64,000 bases of DNA from Datura wrightii (taxonomy: Eukaryota > Streptophyta > Magnoliopsida > Solanales > Solanaceae). The notes under the pieces were generated by a model. That model did not search any database and had not been told where the DNA came from. It saw only the letters and a program-made list of their open reading frames with translations. Below are positions 35,791-47,275 of the stretch, piece by piece. Location: the NCBI GenBank assembly GCA_035772735.1, contig JASDFA010000010.1:94570001-94634000 (forward strand). The letters run 5' to 3'. The position numbers were made by a program, and so were the translations under genes. The stretch's first letter is position 1, and every line of letters starts with the position of its first letter.

Positions 35791-35929
35791 AGAGCCCGTA
35801 TGCTAGTATCCAGTTCAATTACTCTAGCAACACGTCCCCCTCAGCAAGATTCCTCAACTAGTTCAATCGTCAGTCGGCGGTCAGCGCCAGAAAAAGTTCT
35901 ATGATTTAGCACCCCACCAGGAGCAGGAG

Positions 35930-36454
35930 GTCTCCCCGGATGTGGTCGTTGGTATGTTGCGAGTTTTTCATATTGATGTTTATGCTTTGTTAGATCCAAG
36001 GGCTACCTTGTCTTTTCTGACTCCTTACATTGCTAGTAGCATTGGTGTTTGTCCCGAGACTCTGTCAGAACCATTTTCAGTTTCTATTCCTGTTGGTGAT
36101 TCGGTTGTAGCTAGGTGAGTGTATGGAGGATGCTCGGTAACTATGTTGCATAAAGTCACCTCTGCAGACTTTATAGAGTTAGTTATGACTCATTTTGATA
36201 TTTTTCTGGCATGGATTTGTTGTATGCATGTTATGTTTCTGTTAATTGTAGAACCCATGCAATGGAGTTCCATTTTACGAGAGAGTTAGTCTTGGAGTGG
36301 AAGGATAGTTCAGCCGTTCTTGAAGGACATTTCATTTCATATCTTAAGGCCAGAAAGACGATCTCAAAATGTTGCATGTATCATCTAGTTTGGGATAAGG
36401 ATGTTGAGTCCGAGACCCCGACTATCTTGTTAGTCCCGGTTGTGCGTGAGTACC
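35930..36454 (+). pseudogene. Ty3 protease relic
   Basis: The frame reads LRVFHIDVYALLDPRATLSF, with the active-site Gly changed to Arg (35999). It is followed by SEPFSVSIPVGDSVVAR, a stop, and after a frame change the block LEWKDSSAVLEGHFISYLKARK (36296-36360). It ends abruptly at the LTR junction at 36455 just where RT should begin. Confidence 0.7.
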
Positions 36455-36923
36455 CAGTTATGTTTTCTCCCACTTACTTAGTACATTCAAAGTACTGACG
36501 CATACTTTTATACTGTATCATTTAATGATACAGTTGCAAGTTCTTAGACTTAACACCATTAGACACCGCGGTTTAGATCCTCCACGTCAGTAGTTGAAGT
36601 GTGAGTCCTCATCATTCGAAGGCCTTATTTCATTTTATTAAGTTCATTATTTTTAGCCAGACTTAGAGTTAGTTGGGGGTTTGTCCCAGCAACTCATCAG
36701 TTAGAGGGCTTTCAAACACAGGAATAAATTTCAGACTTCAGATGTTCTTAAATTTTACATTTTTAGTTTTATTTTCATAAATGCTTTTATACTATTATTT
36801 CAAAGCTTCCGCTATATTTGTTTTACTCAGAATACCAGTGTATGATTTAACAAGGATTGACTTGGGGTCACTTGTGGCTTCAAGTACCGTGTCCCGTCCA
36901 GGGAGTAGACTCGGGGCTTGACA
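36455..36923 (+). mobile_element. 3' part of a family-B LTR fused to protease
   Basis: From CAGTTATGTTTTCT (36455-36468) onward the sequence follows 44157-44619, the last 0.46 kb of the family-B LTR, to a terminal GACA at 36923. The upstream LTR part and all of RT to PPT are absent. Confidence 0.8.
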
Positions 36924-37785
36924 TCTTAGAATTGTGCTTCCTTAAGAAACATTAAACATGAAGAGAATACAATACAAGTGTTTAACATTGATTTCGAATC
37001 ACTTTATGTTACCCTAGTTTGTTAATTCACCATGGTTCCCACAACCTAGTTGTGGAGGTTCTTGCCTCTCATGATTGTAAAATCGTTATTAGCATTCATA
37101 GACAAACACATAATTGAATACTTATAATGATGATTAAAAGAAAACCTATTCTGAATATTGCAAGAATTGACGTTGAATAATCCAAGAACACAAAAGAAAT
37201 CAAAGCATGAAATCTCTAAGACCTGAGTTATAATTCACAACAACTTGTCACTCTAATTGCGTCTAATCGCTTATCTCTACTGAAAATAACCTAAAAATTA
37301 TTTACAAAAATAATTGGAACCTTTTCCTAAGTAAACAGGAAAACTACAAAAACTATTGCAACCTTTACCTATGACCCGTAATAAGATTGTACGAGTAATA
37401 CCTTGACTCGTACACTGGCTGGCTTCTGCTGAAGCTTTCTAAGTTTTTAGACAGGGTATGACTCGTACTAAGAACATACGAGTTGTACAATCTTCCCGTG
37501 GCTTAATCTTGCAATTGCTGGAATCTTCTGTTAACTTCCACGGATGGCATGATATGACTCCTACCTTTATCACACAATCCGTGAGTCCTTCCTGTACCTT
37601 TAGTTTTGCCATTCATCTATTCTTCTAGTCTTTTCCATGGTTCCTTGCCACCCTTACTAGTATATTTGGCCTATGCAATTTCTCCTAAACACACCTCAAT
37701 ACATGCTATTTTCTCAATTTTAAGTATCGTAAGTGCTGTAAACTCACATCACATCAGTGAACATCGACCTCCATTTCACTAGAGG
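36924..37785. other. Unassigned 0.86 kb block between two retrotransposon relics
   Basis: I cannot match this block to any other part of the window. It has no open frame of note. It contains GTACGAGTAATACC, TTGACTCGTACAC, ATGACTCGTACTAAG and ACATACGAGTTGTAC (37388-37480), the same kind of motif that clusters in the U3 of family-B LTRs, in an arrangement suggesting a related LTR on the minus strand (inference). No clear TSD was seen. Confidence 0.4.
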
Positions 37786-38704
37786 TCGTCAGCCCCAGCG
37801 CCATCATCATCCAGTGTTTTGTCCATACCTAGGCATGATCATAGGGGTAGATGATTAGGCTCTAGAGTTTAGGGGAGCATGATAGGAGAGCCAAGCTCCA
37901 GTTTGTGGGAGATGTGGTAGGAGGCATACAAGAGAGTGCTTGGCAGGTAGAGGTGCATGTTTCGGGTGTGGAAAGCTCGATCATCTAATCAGAGACTTCC
38001 TTTAAGCAAGACAAGGCCATGGTAGAGGCCGTGACCCATCCACCAGTTCACCAGCACACTCAACTCAGCATGGAGTATCCACTAATGCAGGTGGTGGCCA
38101 TTGTCCAAATAGATTTTATGCACTATCATCTCGTCAGGAGCAGGAGGTCTATCCCGATGTGATCACTGATATGTTGCGAGTATTCCATCTTGATGTGTTT
38201 GCATTATTAGATCTAGGGGATACCTTATCTTTTATGACTCCTTATGTTGCGGTTAGTTTCAGAGTTAGTCTCAAAATTCTATTCGAATCCTTTATAATTG
38301 CTACTCCAGTCCATGTGTTATAGCTCGATGGGTATATAAAAATTTTCTTGTCACGGTCCTACATATAGTACCCTCAAAAGACCTAGTAGATTTAGATATG
38401 ATCGATTTTGATGTTATCTTCGGTATGGACTGGTTAAATGCATGCTATGCTTCAGTGAAGTGTAGAACTCATCCAGTAGAGTTTTTATTTCCGGGCAAGC
38501 AAATCCTAGGATGGAAAGGAAGTCAAGTTGTGCCTGTAGGCAGCTTTGTTTCCTATCTCAAGCCCGGGAAGAATATTTCTATGGGTTGTGTGTATCATCT
38601 AGTTTGGGTTAAGGATTCTACGTCCGAGTCCCCAACTCTTTAGTAAGATTATATAATATGTGAGTATCCAGAGGTGTTTCATGAAGATCTACTAGGAGTC
38701 CCTC
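37786..38704 (+). pseudogene. Ty3 gag 3' end and protease relic (family-D-like)
   Basis: It begins inside the gag linker. Two knuckles are visible, CGRCGRRHTREC (37914-37949) and CFGCGKLDHLIRDF (37968-38009), with Phe for the last Cys. The protease begins LRVFHLDVFALLDLGDTLSF near 38175 (Pro-to-Leu at the active-site Pro). The later block 38398-38640 (FGMDWLNACYASVKCRTH, and YHLVWVKDSTSESPTL to a TAG) is very similar to the start of the D relic at 52163. Confidence 0.75.
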
Positions 38705-38904
38705 TCGAGTGGGATATTTACTGGTTGAGGCACACAACTTGAGATACACCATTCACCCTGGTAGTATGAAAATGTACCGCGATTTATGGGATATTTACTG
38801 GCGGAATGGCACGAAAAGAGACATTGCTGAATTTGTAGCTAAGTGCCTGAAAAGCCAGCAAGTCAAGGTAGAGCACCAGAGACCAGGGGGTGTGATCCAG
38901 GATA
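38705..38904 (+). pseudogene. Integrase zinc-binding segment fused directly to the RT N-terminus
   Basis: After LLGVPLEWD (start of the RT region) the sequence jumps to LVEAHNLRYTIHPGSMKMYR, IYWRNGTKRDIAEFVAKC and KVEHQRPGG, the integrase HHCC finger matching family B at 48178-48345. About 1.5 kb encoding RT and RNase H is missing. The joint lies at GGGATATTTACTGG (38710-38723). Confidence 0.72.
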
Positions 38905-38909
38905 TCAGC
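38905..38909. repeat. Target site duplication of the solo LTR (left)
   Basis: TCAGC, repeated at 41408-41412. Joining the flanks restores the collinear integrase sequence seen near 48356. Confidence 0.9.
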
Positions 38910-41407
38910 TGTTATACCCCGTAAGATTCGCGGCACCTAGATGACCTATTCGTACGTTGGTTAAGCATATTTGAAAGCCATACGTGCTAGGGAAAGGCCC
39001 GAGAAAGGATAGGACGAGTAGCCTGTCGAACCATCGCGAAAGGAGCCGGGGAAGAGCCCCTGCGCGATGGCAACGTGTCACGGAGGAGGAGCCTCCGCGT
39101 TGGCTCCGTGACACGTTGGGCTTGTCCAGGCCCAAGTATATAAAGCCCCACTTCGATTTTAAATCAAATTATTCATTATAATTTCCAGAGAATTCATAGA
39201 AAACAGAGAGAGACGAAGAGGGTTAATATATTATCATCCGATTACGCTTCCAAACGTAGTCCAAACTTAAATTAACTCCAGATACCGAGGTATTTAGCAG
39301 CAGGGAGCATTCCTATGGATTTAGTTTCGTGAAATTCGGCCGACAAATCATTGTGCTACCGGGCTAAGGTAAGTGGAATTGCTCCAAACTAGTGTCTATG
39401 TGTTCCTAGGCATAAAGTGAATACTTCTCCCTTCTGGACTTTTGAAAAATAGCAAGTTTTCGACCGCCATTCGATAAGCCTAAGTTTAGGCTATAATTAT
39501 ATCGAAAGTGATGTTTTCTTTCAGAATAGTGTTGTATTTAGTACTAATTGACGTATATATGAATGCAGTTGGGAGAAATAGCTGGAGTACTTAGCTTGGT
39601 AAATCATAGTAAACTCGGTATTTGAAACTCTCGGAGCTGAATGTTGAGAATTAGGTAAGTCTAATAGATTCTAAGTTATGTTGTCGTATCGTATTCAGTC
39701 CGAAAGTTAGTAATGCATGCACCAAAGGGCGAATTAGCATCCCAGATTCAGTATAGCTTATTGTATGATTAGCAAGCATGTTGTAGAATAAAAATAGACA
39801 AATTTTCAGAATAAAGTTAGTAAAGTAAAATCAGATAGACTGACAGTTTTATCACTACAGATTAGCCATTCAGACAGATAGTATCCCGGGTATAGATTAG
39901 CCAAATAGTTAAATAAAGATTTCAGAATCAGTATAATACAGAAAGAGATCAGAATAAGGAAATCAGATTTCAAATAGTCTTTTTCAGTTATACATGCTTG
40001 CTATTTATATGTGCTATTTGTTTGTTGAGACTTGATGTGGCGTGAGGGCACCTTATTGAGCGTCCTCGCCGCCCCTGGGTTGGTAATCGTGTCGTCCACT
40101 GAGCGAGTGGGTTTACGTCACTCCAAGGAGTGGCATGTCATCCCTAGGTTGGATGAAGATAGGATGAAGCTTTCCCCATATCAGGCTGATCAACACTATA
40201 GTACAGATAGCCCTGTTGTGCGCAAGCGCCTAGGGGACAGATACAGATACATTTATAATACAGATCATATTATAGGTGCAGCTCTGATTTCAGATAGCCT
40301 TGAGGAGAGTTCAAGGAACCAGACCCTATCAGTTACTGTTTGCACAGGAGTCCTCCGGACTCAGACACGGTTATTTATATCGGAGGCTATGGCCCGATCC
40401 GGAGACCCAGGGGGCCGGTAGAGGAGCTCCGAGTGAGCAGATGAGTGGAGTGACTTATTTTTGGTTGGTTTTGACCCGGGTAGGGGTATATAGATTGTTT
40501 GCTTGCTTGGCGCCATCCGGCTTATGGGGTTGGTATTGGCTCTTGCTTGCTAAATGTATATGTATTTTTGTGCTTTATATATGTATTAGTTAATAGACAG
40601 CAGGCCGCCGTGACTACAGACATGCTCCTTCCTATCAGTGCAGAAAGGTTTGATCTAGTTCCAATCATCTCTTCAGATTCAGTTATCTTCTGCTCACAGA
40701 CTTGTTAGTTATGTTATCTGCATTCAGTTGTATTATTTCAGGTGCTTTGCATACTCGGTACCAGTGGTACAGACGCCCAGTGGGGCACTGCATTACTTGC
40801 CTGCAGGTACTAATAGACAAGGAGGCGATCCCTCGTGATCCTAGCCAGCACAGAGTCATCAGCTCCTGTCATCCGTAGCTTGATATTTCATAGGTTTACA
40901 TCATTCCTTTTGTTGTACAGTACGGGTAGGTCGGGGCCCTATCCCGACCATCTTATCAGTATTCCTAGAGGCTTGCAGCCTGTATATATTTCCCTATGGT
41001 TAGTTGAGCCGGTCGCGTGAGGTCGTGCAGTTTTTTATAGCTATTTTACATTTCAATTTATGTTGGCCGAGTGAGGCTTTAGTTGACAGTAGTGGTGACC
41101 TTGACTATAACGTATTTGTTCAGTATTCCTTTTGTTAAGTCCCAGATGACTAGACAGCATGGTGGCCTTGTCGGCCCGCATAGGTTCCTTGTTACGAGTA
41201 TGTTTCTGTTTAGCTGTTATTACAGGTACAGGTGGCTATAGGCCAGTTGGCTGGAGGCAGTGTTTACAGCCGTTATATAGCCCTTTGTTTCCAGAAATCT
41301 GAGTTAGAGCTAGCCAGGCGCCGACTGTGCTTAGGCTCACCAGTTAGCAGTCCAGGTCATACTAGGGCACCAGTTGCCAGTCAAACACCCCAAGGCGCGG
41401 TGTGACA
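38910..41407 (+). mobile_element. Solo LTR of family A (2498 bp)
   Basis: It begins TGTTATACCCCGTAAGATTC and ends GGTGTGACA, homologous over its full length to the reverse complement of 14214-16865. The 5-bp TSD is clean. It is the product expected from LTR-LTR recombination of a complete family-A element that had inserted in the integrase relic. It carries a TATA-like box at 39137-39145. Open frames inside (for example 40032-40421) are not coding. Confidence 0.92.
39137..39145 (+). promoter_or_regulatory. TATA-like box of the solo LTR
   Basis: TATATAAAG in the context CCCAAGTATATAAAGCCCC. Confidence 0.55.
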
Positions 41408-41412
41408 TCAGC
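41408..41412. repeat. Target site duplication of the solo LTR (right)
   Basis: TCAGC. Confidence 0.9.
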
Positions 41413-42484
41413 ATACCGACATAGATGTTGGAAGAAGTGAACATGTACTGCATTACAAGTCTACCTCGGATTCGTCCACAACATGACTCAATCTGGGTAG
41501 TAGTAGACTGGATGACTAAGTCAACACATTTCCTCCAAGTCAAAACCATAGATTCAGCTGAGGACTATGCTAAACTTTATATTCGGGAGCTGGTTATACT
41601 TCATGGGGTGCCATTGGCCATTATTTCAAATAGCGGTATCCAGTTCACCTCCCATTTCTAGAAGTCTTTTCAAAAGGGACTTGGCACTCAGGTCAAGCTC
41701 AATACAACTTTTCACCCCCAGACAGATGGTCAAGCTTAGCAGACTATTAAGACTCTAGAAGATATGCTAAAAGCGTAGAAGATCGATTTTTAGGGTAATT
41801 GGGTTTAACATCTGACTCTTAACAAGTTTGCGTACAACAACAACTATCATTCTAGCATCCAGATAGCCCTATTTGAAGCATTGTATGGTAGAAGGTGTAA
41901 GTCTCCTGTAAGGTGGTTTGAAGTTGGTGAAGCTACCTTGATAAGCCCAGACTCGATTCATGAGGCAATGAAGAAAGTTCAGCTCATATGGGAAAGGTTG
42001 AAAAGAGCTTAGAGACGCCAAAAAACTTATGCCGATGTGCGGAGAAGAGAGTTGGATTTTACATTTGATGACTGGGTACTTTAAAATTTCTCCCATGAAA
42101 GGGGTGATGAGGTTTGGAAAGAAGGGGAAACTTTGTTCGAAGTATATGGGACCTTATAGAATTTTGAGGCGTATAGGCAATGTGGCTTATAAACTGGAGT
42201 TACCTTTAGAACTACAAGTTGTACACCCAGTTTTCGATGTGTCACTATTGAAGAAGTGCATCGGAGATCAAACCTCAGTTGTGTCATTGGATAGTGCAGG
42301 AATAAAAGATAGTTTCTCATATGAGGAAGTACTAGTCCAGATACTTGACCGTCAGGTCCGTAAGCTGAGGAATAAGGAAATAGCTTCAGTCAAAGTCTTA
42401 TGGAGAAATCAACAGGTTTAGGGAGCTATGTGGGAGGCCGAAGAAGATATGATGGCCAAATACCCGCACTTGTTACCTACCGGC
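41413..42484 (+). pseudogene. Integrase core and chromodomain-like end (family B relic)
   Basis: The relic continues from 38904. RPQHDSIWVVVDWMTKSTHFL is interrupted only by point changes, and the SDRG-type motif reads SNSGIQF (Asp lost). The Glu-containing DGQA block is followed by a TAG, so the active site is destroyed. The C-terminal part 42029-42421 has ISPMKGVMRFGKKGKL, VYPVFDVSLLKK-like and LDRQVRKLRNKEIASVKVLW blocks and ends KYPHLLP near 42480. It is nearly parallel to 48390-49436. Confidence 0.78.
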
Positions 42485-42736
42485 TCTAGCATAGCTTGAG
42501 ATAATAGTTTTAAACCTAGAACTCAGTTTAGTTTTCATGACTCGGTTCAGATTTTCAAGTCTCTTTTATAATTTTTGAATGTATGTATGATAAGTAAATT
42601 CAGTTTAGTTATGTATTTTGAATTAGAGGTAGTCATTCTGGTAGTTTTGGAGTTAAATGAGCAGTATTTTGAAATTTTGATTTGCTATTTTTCTGCTTCC
42701 TGTATGTTTTTCTAGCATTCAAGGATGAATATTTAC

Positions 42737-42746
42737 AAGGGGGAGA
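42737..42746 (+). promoter_or_regulatory. Polypurine tract before LTR1 of family B
   Basis: AAGGGGGAGA lies three bases before the LTR start. It shows that LTR1 was also the 3' LTR of the relic upstream. Confidence 0.8.
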
Positions 42747-42749
42747 TAA

Positions 42750-44619
42750 TTTAATGCCCCGGGAATTCAAAATCTAATTCGAAGACTTAAATAAGAAAAT
42801 CTTAAAAAAAAAGCTGCAAAATTATCTCAGGACGACCCACCTAACGAGTCATTGTGAGACCAAAAGACTCGTTAGGTCGGTCGTGGGAAGGAGGAAGGGA
42901 AGTGTCAACAGTGTTCCCAATGGTCGATCTCACAAGTCGTTATGGGGCCAAATGACTTGTTGGGTCACTCCTTATCAGACCGGGATCCAGAAACATGAGA
43001 AGTTACCAGTGTTCTTGACGGGTGGCCACACGAGTCATCGTTAGTGGGAACGACTCTTTGGGTGATCCATTACCAGCGTTGTATTATTTTCCCGGGGGGT
43101 GAGACATTGTGGTCGACGAATGGTGACCACGAGTCATGTCCAGTGACCACGACTCGGTAACTCACTCATTGTCACCCACTGGAGATTCCAAGAACTGTAG
43201 CTGACGAGCATGACCACGAGTCGTTTTTAGATGCCACGACTCGTTAGGTCACCCGTTAGGGACACCTAACTGTTCTTCTCAACGAATTTCTAAGGGCTAT
43301 TTAGTAATTTCCTATTCTCCTAAGCTTTGAACTACTTTGTTTTGAGCGTAAAATTAGACTTATTAGAGGGTTTGGACGGTTCCTCCCCTCATTCTCACGA
43401 TTATCCTCAGGAAATTATCAAAAGTCCTCTCTAGAAACTCTCAAGAAAGCTTAGGTTTCTCATCTATTGCAGCAGTTCAATTCCTCTTCTCTGGGTGAAT
43501 TTTAGTCAGGTATGTGGAAATTCAACAAGGGAATTGTTCTTCCCTTGTTTCCCCCCAAAACCCTCTACTAGTTCTCAATCAGTTTTAGCCTTGAGTTATG
43601 AATGCAAGCAAATCGCATGATATATTTCGTTAAATTCACATAGAATGATATCCTCGTCTTCTATTGATATGATTCCCATTAATTTTTACTTAAATTATCG
43701 AGGTTCTTGAAATAGTGAACTTTAGCCCTAACATTCGAGTAATGACTTTGCTTATTAGATTTCATCTAGTGAATGAAGAATGTTTTGGGATGAACTACGT
43801 TGCCATCATAGGTTACAAATTATTGGCTTGATTGGCCCCAGACTTTTGTGATCACTCAGTTCATGCCTTATACCCTGGCAAGGTATATCGGGTCCTATCA
43901 GTGGGATGTGTACATCGGACTACACGCCTAGCTCACGTTGTTATATATCGGTTATAGTGTCTCCCACAAGTCAGTCTAGTCTAGTTTCAGAATAAGCAGC
44001 TCAGTTCAGCACATTATCTGAGATTCAGTGTTTTAGACTTAGGGCATGTCCTTGACAATCAAACAAGGTCATCTTGACCATTTCAGATTATATCAATAGC
44101 TCAGTTCAGCTTACCTATCGATCATTGCGTGACATTTCAGTTCAGACTTTATATTCAGTTATGTTTTCTTCTACTTACTTGGTACATTCAAAGTACTGAC
44201 GCATACTTTAATGTTGTATCATTCCATGATACACCTGCAGGTTCTCAGACACAGCACCATTATTTGCTGCAGATCAGATTCTCCGCCTCAGCTGTGAAGT
44301 GTTAGTCCTCATAATTGGAGGGTATTATTTCTTCCTTTAGTCATTTATTATTTTCAGTTAGACTTTGAGGTAGCTGGGGGCTTGTCCCAGCAACTCCTCA
44401 GTTAGATGGCTTTCAGACAGATATGATTTCCAGATTTATCAGTATTATACAAGTGTTTTGAACTTTACGTTCTCAGACTTGTTTTGCATAAATGCTTTAT
44501 GATATTGCTTCAAAGTTTCGCTATGGATGATTCCTCATAATGTTAGTGAGGGTTGACTTGGGGTCACTTGTCACTTAAAGTATCGTGTTACATCCAGGAT
44601 GTAGGCTCGGGTCGTGATA
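42750..44619 (+). repeat. LTR1 of family B (1870 bp, shared)
   Basis: It starts TTTAATGCCCCGGGAATTC, where LTR2 has TGTAATGCC, and ends GGTCGTGATA, where CA would be canonical. It lacks the segment corresponding to about 50738-51328 of LTR2. It is preceded by a PPT and followed by a PBS, so it functions in the layout as both a 3' and a 5' LTR. Confidence 0.88.
42826..43260 (+). repeat. Cluster of ACGAGTC/GACTCGT motifs in U3 of LTR1
   Basis: Repeated, partly palindromic GACTCGTTAGGTC, ACGAGTCGTT, ACGAGTCAT and CACGACTCG elements occur at irregular spacing. The equivalent cluster in LTR2 is at about 49775-50190, and a sparser GAGTCATG/ACGAGTC set is present in LTR D at 55240-55700. Confidence 0.6.
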
Positions 44620-44622
44620 AAA

Positions 44623-44635
44623 TTGGTATCAGAGC
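44623..44635 (+). promoter_or_regulatory. Primer binding site of element B
   Basis: TTGGTATCAGAGC, complementary to the initiator Met tRNA 3' end, just after LTR1. Confidence 0.92.
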
Positions 44636-44840
44636 CCTAGGTTTACAGTATCCTTGAAATGTCTAAAAGCCGCATCGAGTAGAGTCGTTTTCTTGGGTTT
44701 GAAGTGCGCCACACTTATGAAAAGGAGGCTACGAGATGTTATGAGGAAAAACTCTCTTTTTTTCATATTCTTTATCGTGCGTTAAAGTTCAATTCCAGAA
44801 ATGCCCTTATAATTCGTGCTATGTTTCATTTAAGTGAACC

Positions 44841-46230
44841 ATGCCTCCCAGACATGGTAATGGAAGAAGGGGCTACTAATGTCAGTAGGTCTGCCTAATA
44901 GCCCCCGCACCTCCTCTAGATGAATCCATATCCACCGCCGAATTTAGGGAGGCCATTCTATTGCTGGCTCAAACTGTCACCAACCAGGTGAACCAGCAGG
45001 TTGTTCTAGTATCCATAAATGGGTCTGCAGCTGTTGCTCGGGTGCGAGATCTTACCCAGATGAACCCTCCATATTTTCATGGAACGAAGGTGGGAGAGGA
45101 CCCATAAGGGTTTGTAGATGAGATTAGAAAGATTACCTGTATTATGGGTGTCAGCTCCTCCAAGAGTGTTGACTTGGCTTCCTATCAACTTAAAGGGGTA
45201 GCCTAGGTTTGGTATGAGCAGTGGGATGAGGGACAGACAGTGGGAGCAGTACCGGTGGAGTGGGAGGAGTTCTACACAACTTTCCTAGATAGGTTTTTCC
45301 CTCGGGAGCTGAGGGAGGCTAAGATGCCAGAGTTTATGAACCTACGACAGGGCAACCGGATAGTAGAGGAGTATGGTCTTGAGTTTACTAGACTATCAAT
45401 GTATGCTCCAGAGATGGTGGCAGAGCCAAGGGCTCATATGTTGAAATTCGTTAATGGAGTATCTAATCTGGTCCTCAAGAAGTGCAGGACTGTGATGCTG
45501 ATCAAGGAAATAGACCTCTCTAGCCTAATTGTTTATGACCAGTAGATTGAGGTAGAGAAGCAAAAAGATATGGAATGTAAGAACAAGCGGGAATGAACTG
45601 GTCATTCAAATTTTTGCCACCAAAGATCTCGAGGTGGTAGCCGCCCAAAGCAGCAACAGCAGCAGCAATAGTAGAGGTCCCCAACACTTAGCTAAGAAAG
45701 CGCCCCAACCTTTCGGTCCCGCCAGGATCGGAGGGGCGGGTCATCTAGCATTCAGTCTCAAGCCCACAATATAGGGAATAGGTATGCAGCTTGCCCCAAG
45801 TGCGGCAAGAGTCATCCTGGAGATTGTCTACAGAGCAGAGAGGACCATTTTGGATATGGACAGCTTGGGCACCGACTTAGGGAGTGCCCATCAGCAGGGC
45901 GAGGGAGATCACAGTCCACCACATCATCAGCTTTAGCAGGTCGACCAGCCCAATAGACTAACACCTCAACTATAGACGGCGGTCAACGCTAAAATCATTT
46001 CTATGCTCTATCTTCCCATTAGGATCAGGAAAGCTCACCTGTTGTAGTTACTGGTATATTACGTCTCTTACATCTAGACGTATATGTCCTCTTAGATCCA
46101 GGAGCTACTCTTTCGTTCGTGACTCCTTATATAGCGGTTCAGTTCAATATAAGTCCAGAGGTCCTCTCAGAACCATTCTCAGTCTCCACCCAGTTGGCGA
46201 GTCAGTTAGAGTAGTCGGGTGTATAGAAAT
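44841..46230 (+). pseudogene. Element B: gag and protease in a single frame
   Basis: The ATG at 44841 (MPPRHGNGRRGY) is chosen because the same frame holds the gag core (WEEFYTTFLDRFFPRELREA, QGNRIVEEYGLEFTRLS), knuckle CPKCGKSHPGDC (45792-45827), a second knuckle at 45846-45887 with two Cys lost (HFGYGQLGHRLREC), and protease LLDPGATLSFVTPY (Asp at 46095). About ten TAA/TAG codons interrupt it. The frame shifts after SVSTQL at about 46190. Single-frame gag-pro is normal for this group. Confidence 0.82.
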
Positions 46231-47275
46231 TGCCCAATCTTAGTCCTAAACAAAGTAATTCCAGCAGATCTCGCAGAGCTAGACATGGTCTACTTCGACC
46301 TTATTCACGGCATGGATTGCTTACACTCCTGCTATGCCTCAGTTAATTGCAGAACTAGAGTTTTCTAGTTCCAGTTTCCTAATGAGCCAGTTTTAGAATG
46401 GTCAGGCAGCAGTTCAGCGCCTAAGTGTAGGTTTATTTCCTACCTTAAGGCCTAGAAACTCATTTCCAAAGGATGTCTATATCATCTGGTTCGGGTCAAG
46501 GATTCCAACTCTGGACCCCAACCATTCAGTCAGTTCCAGTTGTCAGCGAGTTCCCAAATGTATTTACTGAGGATCTTCTCGGAGTTCCCCCCGAACGAGA
46601 AATAGACTTTTGAATAGATCTCCTCCCAGATACTCAGCCTATCTCCGTTCCTCCTTACAGAATGGCTCCAGCTGAGCTTAAGGAGTTGAAGTTTTAGCTA
46701 AAAGATCTTCTTGACAAGGGTACTATCAGACCCAACATCTCTTCTTGGGGTGCTCCATCGTTATTCATGCGTAAGAAACATGGTACCCTCAGAATGTGCA
46801 TAGATTACTGTCAGCTGAACAAAGTCACAATCAAGAACAGATACCCCCTACCTAGAATTGATGACCTATTTGACCAGCTTCGGGTAGCCAGTTGTTTCTC
46901 CAAGTTGGATCTCAGGTCTGGATACCATCAGTTAAGGGTCAGAGAGTGTGACATAGCGAAAACAACATTCAAAACTTGGTATGGTAACTATGAGTTTCTG
47001 GTGATGTCCTTTGGACTCACAAATGCCCCTGCAACCTTTATGGACCTAATGAACAGAGTCTTAAAATAGTACCTAGATATGTTTGTCACTATATTTATCG
47101 ATGATATTCTGGTGTACTCCTGAAATGAGGAAGAGCATGCCAATCACCTAAGGTTAGCATTACAGACCCTCAGAGACCTTCAGCTATTCGCAAAATTCAG
47201 TAAGTGTGAATTCTAGTTGAGATCCGTCAATTTCTTAGGTCATGTGGTTTCAGGCGAAGGAATATGATTAGACCC
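46231..47275 (+). pseudogene. Element B: protease end and reverse transcriptase
   Basis: A GVPPEREIDF block (46580) leads into RT. The open part 46767-47069 has TLRMCIDYCQLNKVT, RYPLPRIDDLFDQL and MSFGLTNAPATFMDLMN. The catalytic FIDDILVYS at about 47093-47120 is intact but bracketed by a TAG at 47067 and a TGA at 47121. A further TAG follows at about 47214. Confidence 0.82.

Noticed and set aside
40032..40708. Open frames of 69-129 codons inside the solo LTR
   Set aside because: The region is a complete LTR with TSD. The frames are not shared as coding sequence with the parent LTR.
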